Source of the DNA: Paraglaciecola polaris LMG 21857
GTDB lineage: Bacteria > Pseudomonadota > Gammaproteobacteria > Enterobacterales > Alteromonadaceae
Direction of reading: 5' to 3'
NCBI RefSeq assembly: GCF_000315055.1
Contig: NZ_BAER01000118.1
Location: forward strand, 1 to 64,000
Length of the DNA stretch: 64,000 nt
Below are positions 58,118 through 64,000 of this stretch, piece by piece; the first letter of the stretch is position 1, and each line of letters starts with the position of its first letter. A program made the translations under genes and the position numbers. The notes beneath the pieces were generated by a model. The model saw only the letters and a list, made by a program, of their open reading frames with translations. It was not told where the DNA came from and searched no databases.

Positions 58118-58561
58118 ATGTCTAATCCAAATCATGTTGAAAAAGTATCATCGATTATCAAGGTGCTGAACGGCGGCATCGAGTTTTATTCAGACGCCAT
58201 CAAAAAGGTCGACTCTCAAAGTGTTAAAGCAGTCTTCGAGAAAATGATCAGCGACAAACAAGCAGCCATCACCACTTTGCAGCCGTTCGCCGTTGCCCAG
58301 CAAGGCGAATACGAAGATGACAATGCCGTGAGTGTCGATATCAGAAATATGTACACCAGTGTCATCAGCTCGCTCACCTCTAATAGCGACCACACCTATG
58401 TTAGTCAGTTAGAAGAAGTGGAAGATAAGATATTAGCAGTCTTACGTGACGCGTTAAAAGAAGACCAACCCGCAGCGTGCACTATGGCGCTAAACAATGT
58501 GTTGACCGACATGAAGCGCAATCACGACCAAATGCGTGCGCTACAAAAAAGCACCAGCTAA
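58118..58561 (+). CDS. PA2169/DUF2383 four-helix-bundle protein
   Basis: 147 residues, all helical, of the PA2169/DUF2383 ferritin-like family. Glu/Asp/His-rich helices are visible (IKVLNGGIEFYSDAIKKVDS; EEVEDKILAVLRDALKED; MKRNHDQMRALQ). Members are often induced in stress and stationary phase; the metal content is not known for this protein. It has a good ribosome site (AAAGGAG) and a strong terminator, so it looks highly expressed as a single gene. Confidence 0.88.
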   Translation: MSNPNHVEKVSSIIKVLNGGIEFYSDAIKKVDSQSVKAVFEKMISDKQAAITTLQPFAVAQQGEYEDDNAVSVDIRNMYTSVISSLTSNSDHTYVSQLEEVEDKILAVLRDALKEDQPAACTMALNNVLTDMKRNHDQMRALQKSTS

Positions 58562-58635
58562 GACACAACAGCGGTACATGACCCATTACAGTCTGTGCCC
58601 AGACTATAATGGGCATTGAATACAAGTACTAAATA

Positions 58636-58671
58636 AAAACACCCCATCACTCACGTGATGGGGTGTTTTTT
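58636..58671. terminator. strong bidirectional terminator
   Basis: A 15-bp perfect stem (AAAACACCCCATCAC / GTGATGGGGTGTTTT) with a 4-base loop and TTTTTT at the end. The A-run on the left serves the opposite strand. It separates convergent genes. Confidence 0.95.
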
Positions 58672-58682
58672 GCTGAGTAGCG

Positions 58683-58898
58683 CTACTTCCAGCCTTGGGC
58701 CCAATGGCGGGTATCTTTCAAGTCATGCCAGTTCAGCCTAATAGTCCGCTTTGACATAATCGCCTCAATGCAACATGACAGCACCAAGCCTTCCTCATCA
58801 AACTCCATGTCCGTGACGATAAAGTGTTTCTCTTTATTTTTAGGTGTTATCGCGGTCCATTTACTGTTGAGTAATTTTTTGGGGTTAATTTGATTCAT
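58683..58898 (-). CDS. TIGR02450 family Trp-rich small protein
   Basis: 71 residues. The TIGR02450 pattern is clear: NPKKLLNSKWTAITPKNKEKHFIV at the N terminus and IRLNWHDLKDTRHWAQGWK at the C terminus, with four Trp. Function unknown. The start at ATG 58898 follows GAGG at 6 bases; a GTG-type extension to 58916 adds only MVNRGL. It is read towards the strong terminator. Confidence 0.88.
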   Translation of the reverse strand: MNQINPKKLLNSKWTAITPKNKEKHFIVTDMEFDEEGLVLSCCIEAIMSKRTIRLNWHDLKDTRHWAQGWK

Positions 58899-58925
58899 CA
58901 GGCCTCGATTTACCACTTAACGGGC

Positions 58926-59348
58926 TTAAGCCATCAATAATGACTCAAGTAATTCATCAATTTCTGTTTTAAGTTCTTTATCTTCAATTTTATTAGCACT
59001 GATTTTCGCCGCTTGAAGATTCTTAATCGCCGACCCTTTGTCATTCAGTTCGACTTGTAATTTCGCCATCGAAAACGCGATAGAAGACATATGGTCTTTG
59101 GAATTCATCGCAATCGCTTTATCTAAGGCTTTTTGATAAACCACCACAGCATCAGCTAAATCTTCGGTGAAGTCAGCCAAAGTTTCCCACTGCTCCGGGT
59201 GATCTTTAGGGGTGTTTTCATGCTCGGCACATACAGCCTCAAGCTCAGCATAGAGCCTATCAAACGCAACTCTATCTTCTTTTTCAGCTGCCGCCATTAG
59301 CTTCTCAGACAGGTTATAAACCGCTTTGTATATTTTGGTGTTAATCAT
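58926..59348 (-). CDS. helical protein of unknown function
   Basis: About 140 residues, predicted all-helical, with acidic segments (LYAELEAVCAEHEN, KIEDKELKTEIDELLESLL). The helix spacing (ALDKAIAMNSKDHMSSIAFSM.. KLQVELNDKGSAIKNLQAAK) resembles a degenerate tetratricopeptide array, which would mean protein binding; this is inference. The frame is open to 59402, but the ATG at 59348 gives a sensible start. 27 bases separate it from the Trp-rich gene. Confidence 0.7.
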   Translation of the reverse strand: MINTKIYKAVYNLSEKLMAAAEKEDRVAFDRLYAELEAVCAEHENTPKDHPEQWETLADFTEDLADAVVVYQKALDKAIAMNSKDHMSSIAFSMAKLQVELNDKGSAIKNLQAAKISANKIEDKELKTEIDELLESLLMA

Positions 59349-59446
59349 GTCGCATACCCTTTTTCGAAAATCGTCGAGCACCAAGCAAGCCCTGCTGCCC
59401 ATTTTATGACGACAAAGATACCACGATTATCAACCTTAGCATTATG

Positions 59447-59848
59447 CTAAGTCGTAACGGGTACATGTTCTTCATATTGTGGCGTACCCTGCGCAATGGT
59501 TTCCCAAGACGCTTTTGACCCAACAAAGATATGCCGAGCCAATTCTACCTTTGGGTCGCCATCAACACACCCCAAGGTTACTCCATGAACCGTTTTCTCA
59601 AACACACCACAAAGCGTCGAACCGCACTGACTGCAAAACTGCACACCATAACCATCAGCATTTAAATAGGAAGTAAGAAGATGCTCACCGGACAGCCAGC
59701 GAAAAGTATTCGCATCGACTAACGCATAAGCCGAAGCTTGGGCACTAAACGCCTTACGACAGCGAGAACAATGACAAGAACGCGCATCTCGCAACGCTCC
59801 GTCAAACTCATAAGTGATATCACCACAAAAACAACCGCCAGTAATCAT
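59447..59848 (-). CDS. GFA-domain (glutathione-dependent formaldehyde-activating/CENP-V) protein
   Basis: 133 residues of the Mss4-like GFA family. Zinc cysteines are in GGCFCGDITYEF (about 4-15), SCHCSRCRKAF (about 25-35) and QFCSQCGSTLCG (about 71-82), the complete set. Such proteins bind zinc; true Gfa activity is known for only some members. The start at ATG 59848 is preferred because the fold begins there; the frame is open to 59866. Confidence 0.92.
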   Translation of the reverse strand: MITGGCFCGDITYEFDGALRDARSCHCSRCRKAFSAQASAYALVDANTFRWLSGEHLLTSYLNADGYGVQFCSQCGSTLCGVFEKTVHGVTLGCVDGDPKVELARHIFVGSKASWETIAQGTPQYEEHVPVTT

Positions 59849-59866
59849 CAACACACCCCTTTGCAT

Positions 59867-60589
59867 TCGTTATACCCAAGATCAGTATTTTATGAGGGAA
59901 TTATCCATAGAAGAGTTAAACCAAAGAATCATCTTTTTACCTCCGTTGACGCTCATTTTTATCACCTTGACTAAGGCTCTGTCATATAAACACAGGGATA
60001 AGGCCCAGCAATTGACAGCAACACAACAGTAAGATTTCAGCAGCTTGAAGTATGGCCCAAATAACGCTTAATGCCCTATTATCACTGTCACCCAGCTTGA
60101 CTCCCGTTTGGTAATTTAACTTCTGGCATCGCTGAACAAGGAGCAAGTTTCTCGTCATATCCAATATCAAATAACATGCCTTGGGATAGCTCCCCAGCCA
60201 GTATAGAGCGAGTATGATCAACGACCATAGACAAGCACAGCCATACCTTGGCGACAAAGTCGCTGCCCTTGTCTTTCCCCGACTCAAGAAACTCCGAGCA
60301 TCGAAGGTTAACACTGGGTAGATTGCGTGGATGCAATCTGAGTGAAAGCCGCGTCGGGAACGCGTTTTTACGACCAGTGTTAGTCGAGACGCACAGGGAA
60401 TAGAGGCTTGCTGGAGGGCGGCTTTTCTTGGTGACTTCTTTTAGCTGTTGAAAAGAAGTTACTCGAGCCCTCTGGCCGAGGGTTTGAAAGTACGTCATGG
60501 ATGACGTGGCCGAAGGCCATAAGTGAGCTCAGCTCATAAGTGCACGAAGTGCATGCTGTAGTGGCCACAGGCCATAAAGTTAGCGCAAA
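59867..60589. repeat. gene-free region with a repeat element in its right half
   Basis: The left part (59867-60300) shows no convincing gene; two open frames here (59982-60314 and 60088-60498, minus) lack start signals and look like non-coding frames. The right part (about 60300-60589) contains inverted segments, such as ACACTGG/CCAGTGT around 60314 and 60374, and a run of mini-hairpins. A stretch at 60399-60460 resembles 61187-61250 after the duplicated gene. Confidence 0.45.
60492..60574. repeat. array of five mini-hairpins
   Basis: A 7-bp palindrome ACGTCAT-GG-ATGACGT (60492-60507) is followed by four 13-base hairpins with 5-bp arms and 3-base loops: TGGCC-GAA-GGCCA (60507-60519), TGAGC-TCA-GCTCA (60524-60536), TGCAC-GAA-GTGCA (60541-60553) and TGGCC-ACA-GGCCA (60562-60574). 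The linker TAAG separates the first three of these at a 17-base period. It lies 16 bases beyond the end of the 60590-60937 gene, so it would be in its 3' untranslated RNA. Confidence 0.75.
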
Positions 60590-60937
60590 TTATATTTTTA
60601 CGCTAGTACCTTGCACGTACCGCATGTTACTCAACGCCAGCAGCGACAACCCTCGTGCAGCCTGGTCCGATGCCATCTTGCTCCAACCAGCGTCCGCATG
60701 TTTTTGTGCCACAGAAAAATAATGCAAAGCCCGCTTAACACGAAGCTTAGTATTGCGATCTGATAGGTCATACTGACTCTCTTCTAACTTAGCTTTAAGC
60801 TGCTGTAACGCTGGAAAGAGCGGCGAAGCGACAATCGTGTTCATTGAGGTCGAGACACTTTCATCGGCCTGAGCACTCAGTAAAAAACTACCTGCGGCTA
60901 TAGTGATCACTAAAGTCAATGACAATAAGGTTTTCAT
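60590..60937 (-). CDS. small predicted periplasmic protein, tandem copy A
   Basis: 115 residues with a signal peptide (SLTLVITIAAGSFLLSAQA, cleavage near AQA-DE). The mature part is helical: SQYDLSDRNTKLRVKRALHY then FSVAQKHADAGWSKMASDQA. It is a paralogue of the gene at 61310-61657, with the same length and shared blocks RNTKLRV, HYF, KHAD-GW and RGLSLL. Function unknown. Its downstream side carries the mini-hairpin array. Confidence 0.8.
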   Translation of the reverse strand: MKTLLSLTLVITIAAGSFLLSAQADESVSTSMNTIVASPLFPALQQLKAKLEESQYDLSDRNTKLRVKRALHYFSVAQKHADAGWSKMASDQAARGLSLLALSNMRYVQGTSVKI

Positions 60938-61309
60938 AGTTACTCACATATATACTTAGTGGTTAATTAAGGCCTAAAACACTGTCACCAAATTGATTAT
61001 ATTCAATAGGTTACAGATTAAATTTAGCATCTGTTTTTAATGGCAAGACGGTAACATGCATATAATTGATTAACGATTAGACAATATGTGTAGAAAGTGT
61101 GTAGCAAGGGAAATTAAATGGCTCCCCATGGATGTTGAAAAGTAGAACGATGTAGGGAGCACCGGGCTGGCACTCCCGTTGCCGAGAATAGAGACCTGTT
61201 GGTGGCGGCTTGTTTCTGGTTACTCTTTATTAGCTGTTTGTATAAGCAATTGTAGCCCAACGCTATGGATGACCCCGTTTAGTAGATAAATACCGTGCAC
61301 AAATGCAAA
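60938..61309. repeat. spacer between tandem copies, with a remnant of the repeat element
   Basis: The left part (60938-61130) is AT-rich and would hold the promoter of copy A. The stretch 61187-61275 resembles 60399-60510 (AATAGAG, GGCGGCTT, TTAGCTGTT, TGGATGAC), so the downstream element was duplicated with the gene. This copy lacks the four TAAG-linked hairpins. Confidence 0.55.
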
Positions 61310-61657
61310 TTACATTTGCACTTCAACCCCCTGTCGATACTGCATATTATTTAATTCAAGCAAAGACAACCCACGATTGGCCTGTTCTGACGCTTCTTTA
61401 TACCAACCTGAATCCGCATGCTTGCGAGCGATAGTAAAATAATGCACCGCCCGCTCAACCCGCAATTTAGTATTGCGATCACGTAAGTCATATTGCCCAT
61501 CGAGCAATTTGGTCTCAAGGCGTGTGACCTCAACTGGCGCGCTTAGCACTGCAGTTTTTTTATCTATCGACAATACGCTTTCATCTGCCTGAGCACTTAA
61601 CAGCGCGCTGCCTGCGGCTAATGTGATAATGGCGGTCAGGGATAACAAGACTTTCAT
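61310..61657 (-). CDS. small predicted periplasmic protein, tandem copy B
   Basis: 115 residues with a signal peptide (SLTAIITLAAGSALLSAQA). Paralogue of copy A; both genes are exactly 720 bases apart at both ends. Shared blocks are QADESV, YDL-DRNTKLRV, HYF, KHAD-GW and RGLSLL. The mature N-terminal 30 residues differ most between copies. The stop codon lies in a hairpin with arms TGCAAAT and ATTTGCA (61304-61320). Function unknown. Confidence 0.8.
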   Translation of the reverse strand: MKVLLSLTAIITLAAGSALLSAQADESVLSIDKKTAVLSAPVEVTRLETKLLDGQYDLRDRNTKLRVERAVHYFTIARKHADSGWYKEASEQANRGLSLLELNNMQYRQGVEVQM

Positions 61658-61933
61658 GCTTACTCTCTTTGCTTACGTTTAATACTTAGGAAAGGCCAAA
61701 TAGCCCCTGGATATAAACGCTCAGTGCAATAACGGTTCCTGTTTGTATGTCATAGCGTTTAATCAGCAAGCATCACCGAATAAAATAAATTATTAACTTA
61801 AAAATCAGCCAGTTAACAACAAAAAAATAGTCGCTATTTTGGGGGAGGATGATAGCTATTTTAATAATGTCGAACTGAATACCTAGCGGAAGGGATAAAA
61901 ATTAGGTGCTTTTTACAGACTCTATCAACATTT

Positions 61934-62842
61934 TTACTGACCGCTATCGTGCTCACTGTACAACACACTGCGATTGCGTCCCGCCAATTTGGCGCGGTAT
62001 AGTGCCGCATCAGCAAGTCTCACAAAATACTCGAAGGTAGTTTTTTGGCCGATTAATTCACTACTGATCCCAATACTGACGGTAATAGGCCCACCAGTGA
62101 CCTGCATTGCTGATATCCCCTTGTGTAAGCGCTGACAAAATACTTGGGCACAGGCTGCATCGGTATTGGGCAAGATCAAGACAAATTCTTCGCCACCAAA
62201 ACGCCCTACAATGTCAGAATCTCGTGCTACTTGTTGCAACACTTGAGACAAGGCTTGCAATACTTCATCTCCTTGTTGATGGCCATGGTTATCGTTGATA
62301 CGTTTGAAATGATCCACATCCATCATCAGCAACGACATAGGCTTAAGTGTCCGCTTGGCTAAATTAAGAATGACGTCTGCCCGATGTTTTATTTCCCGGC
62401 GATTGAGTAAGCCGGTTAGCTCGTCGGTAATAGATAATGCCTTTAGCGCTAACGATTGCTCATGAAGAGCATTACGTGCTTCAACCAACTCCTCGTATAA
62501 CCTGTCTCGCTTAGTCGCACTAAACAGGCTCCAAAACGTTAAGTCTTGTTCATTGTTTAAACGCGCATTGGCGATCACCGGAATACGCTCCCCCTTTGCA
62601 CTCAGCAGGGCCAGCTGTATTTCATCGAAGCGTTTTTGAATGCTTAACACAGGCACAATATAACTTTCGTAAAAGATACAAGACGAACGCGTAAATAATG
62701 AATCCGAATTCTTGCCTAGAAGTAAAGCTGAGGTCCATCCCCATTCACGCTCGAAATACCCGTTCACATATACAATTTTGCGCTCACTGTCTGTGACCAA
62801 ACAGCCGCATAAAAAGTCGTCTTGGGTAAATGCATTAGACAT
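61934..62842 (-). CDS. PAS-GGDEF diguanylate cyclase
   Basis: About 302 residues. A PAS domain (about 5-115, GCLVTDSERKIVYVNGYFER) and a short coiled linker precede a GGDEF domain (about 135-295). The signature RFGGEEF is intact, with an RxxD inhibitory site (RDSD) five residues before it, so it should make c-di-GMP and be feedback-inhibited. It starts at ATG 62842, overlapping the RsbQ-like hydrolase stop by 8 bases; a second in-frame Met lies at 62857. The coupled hydrolase and PAS domain form a recognised two-part sensing module. Confidence 0.93.
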   Translation of the reverse strand: MSNAFTQDDFLCGCLVTDSERKIVYVNGYFEREWGWTSALLLGKNSDSLFTRSSCIFYESYIVPVLSIQKRFDEIQLALLSAKGERIPVIANARLNNEQDLTFWSLFSATKRDRLYEELVEARNALHEQSLALKALSITDELTGLLNRREIKHRADVILNLAKRTLKPMSLLMMDVDHFKRINDNHGHQQGDEVLQALSQVLQQVARDSDIVGRFGGEEFVLILPNTDAACAQVFCQRLHKGISAMQVTGGPITVSIGISSELIGQKTTFEYFVRLADAALYRAKLAGRNRSVLYSEHDSGQ

Positions 62843-63671
62843 GATGACACGCGACATTTAAAAACGCTTCGATTGACTCGACAACTGTGTCTGGATCGGT
62901 CATATGTAAACAATGTCCTTTGGCTGGAACACAAAGATAACTCGCTTGGGGAATATGCTGTGCCACATATTGGCCAACCTGCTCAGATGCCAAGGCATCG
63001 TTTTCACTCTGTAATACTAAGACCGGACACCCTACTAAAGGCAATATATGTCGGTAATCAGAATAGAAGGTCGCTTTGGCAAACGTTTTAGCGATCACAG
63101 GATCGGTCGAACAAAAACTGCTATTAAGTTCACTTAACAAGGCATTGTCGTTACCTGTCCCCATCACTAAGGGAGTCAAATAGTTGGCCCAGCCCATATA
63201 GTTTTTATCCATGAGATTGAGCAACTCATCTAAGTCATCACGCTCAAATCCCCCTTGGTAGGTTGCATCAATATTCAAGAAACAAGGAGAGGGGCAGATC
63301 ATCACGATCCGCTCAAAATAATCAGGCTGTTTATCGGCAGCCAACAAGCTAATCATACTGCTGACTGAATGCCCAACCAAGGTGACATTCGTCAGCGACA
63401 ATGCCTCACAAATATCTAAAACATCTTGAGCGTAACCTTCAAGATTGGCATAGCGCTGCATTGAGAAGGCTGAAATATCTGAGCGGCCTGAACCCACATA
63501 ATCAAACAACACCAAACGGAAATGCTGTGTTAACGCCGGTGCCACAAAACGCCACATATTTTGGTCACAGCCAAAACCATGGGCTAACAATAACGTTTTG
63601 ACCTTAGGTCCAGCTGCGGATTCAATGACGGTTACATTATTACGCCGCATTACCTCGGATTCATTCAACAT
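62835..63671 (-). CDS. RsbQ-type alpha/beta hydrolase, coupled to PAS-GGDEF
   Basis: 278 residues of the RsbQ/D14-like alpha/beta hydrolases. The nucleophile elbow is GHSVSSM (about 98-104), the oxyanion region LLAHGFGCDQNMW near 28-40, the acid Asp is probably in QSENDALA, and the catalytic His in KGHCLHMT. In Bacillus, RsbQ works with the PAS protein RsbP to signal energy stress. Here the partner would be the overlapping PAS-GGDEF gene, giving c-di-GMP as output. The small-molecule substrate is unknown. Confidence 0.9.
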   Translation of the reverse strand: MLNESEVMRRNNVTVIESAAGPKVKTLLLAHGFGCDQNMWRFVAPALTQHFRLVLFDYVGSGRSDISAFSMQRYANLEGYAQDVLDICEALSLTNVTLVGHSVSSMISLLAADKQPDYFERIVMICPSPCFLNIDATYQGGFERDDLDELLNLMDKNYMGWANYLTPLVMGTGNDNALLSELNSSFCSTDPVIAKTFAKATFYSDYRHILPLVGCPVLVLQSENDALASEQVGQYVAQHIPQASYLCVPAKGHCLHMTDPDTVVESIEAFLNVACHHV

Positions 63672-63720
63672 CTATGGTTACTCTTTTATACCTAATCTGG
63701 ATAACATTCGTGCCAAACAT

Positions 63721-64000
63721 TCAATCAACAAGCAGGATCCCAGATGAACTGAGTAAGCTTAGCGCCTCTAGACTGGAAAAGCGTGCTTTGTTTAATTCAT
63801 TGTGCCTAATATCAATATGGTAGCCCTGTGCTCGGCTAAAGTCGGCTTGGCTTAAATCGGTATTGTGAAAGCGGCTACGAGCTAACTCACTGCCACCAAA
63901 TTGGGCGTTGTTTAACCGCGCTTCCGTGAAGTCTACGTCATGGGCTTTGCAGTCAATTATTTTCAGGGCATTGAGTGTCAAACCAAAAAAGGAGCCTGCA
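63721..64000 (-). CDS. pentapeptide-repeat protein, Qnr/McbG-like, C-terminal part
   Basis: The frame stays open to the window edge, so only the last about 93 codons are seen. A(D/N)LxF-type repeats are visible: DVDFTEARLNNAQFGGSELA, RSRFHNTDLSQADFSRA. After the repeats comes a C-terminal cap with IDIRHNELNKARFSSLEALS, as at the ends of Qnr-type proteins. Qnr and McbG protect DNA gyrase from quinolones or microcins by DNA mimicry, but the full gene is needed to judge that. Confidence 0.75.
   Translation of the reverse strand, partial: AGSFFGLTLNALKIIDCKAHDVDFTEARLNNAQFGGSELARSRFHNTDLSQADFSRAQGYHIDIRHNELNKARFSSLEALSLLSSSGILLVD

Noticed and set aside
60088-60498. 136-codon minus-strand frame beside the mini-hairpin region
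   Set aside because: No ribosome site, overlaps inverted repeats and the hairpin array, and the frame conflicts with another open frame of equal quality (59982-60314). Read as repeat sequence.
60492-60574. CRISPR-like array
   Set aside because: Units share shape and the TAAG linker but not sequence; there are no identical repeats with unique spacers and no cas genes.

Overview
The window looks like a chromosomal segment of a marine gammaproteobacterium of the Alteromonadales, most likely the Alteromonas/Glaciecola/Paraglaciecola group. This rests on the moderate GC content, the block lptM-lysA-dapF-DUF484-xerC-yigB followed by uvrD, families common in that order (TIGR03899, TIGR04219, DUF2333, CLCA_X, CC0125/CC1285 lipoprotein), and four genes with GGDEF or GGDEF/EAL domains or an RsbQ-type partner. 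The species is inferred from gene content only. No phage, complete insertion sequence or CRISPR array is visible.

Layout. 1-5 kb: the 5' part of an initiator tRNA gene, a gene-poor stretch with a possible decayed frame, a small periplasmic protein, a UDG-fold protein, a REC-DUF3369-GGDEF-EAL regulator and a TIGR03899 protein. 5-9.4 kb: the sulfate assimilation operon cysJ-cysI-cysH. 9.5-13.1 kb: a PCu(A)C/DUF2333/outer-membrane operon and a pspA-pspC-membrane protein operon with a convincing sigma-54 site. 13.4-17.5 kb: a five-gene acyl-carrier cluster (carrier protein, reductase, AMP ligase, hexapeptide acyltransferase, membrane acyltransferase). 17.5-31 kb: mostly housekeeping or conserved genes (dusA, two tandem YihG-like acyltransferases with a YbdG-type channel, YggN, YeeZ, an NSS transporter, msrA) and a DCC-family gene cut by an in-frame TGA. 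31-39.6 kb: lacZ, fldB, a CLCA_X metallopeptidase-like gene, an orphan exbD, rraA, a PAP2 phosphatase and a glycosyltransferase.

39.6-49.8 kb: the lysine/DNA maintenance block, convergent cysE, uvrD with a LexA-like box, a double-REC diguanylate cyclase and rarD. 50-59.9 kb: small transporters (NrtS, FNT), VTT, DUF2177, hemerythrin, a peroxiredoxin-like protein, a phosphatase-diacylglycerol kinase fusion, MscS, DUF2383, a Trp-rich protein and a GFA enzyme. 59.9-61.7 kb: a diverged tandem duplication of a small periplasmic gene plus a repeat element; one copy carries a run of five mini-hairpins. 61.9-64 kb: an RsbQ-type hydrolase coupled to a PAS-GGDEF cyclase, then a pentapeptide-repeat protein cut by the window edge.

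The strongest candidates for unusual biology are the acyl-carrier cluster, the RsbQ/PAS/GGDEF pair, the mini-hairpin array with the duplicated unit, the phosphatase-lipid kinase fusion, and a perfect inverted repeat just before the cysJ start codon.
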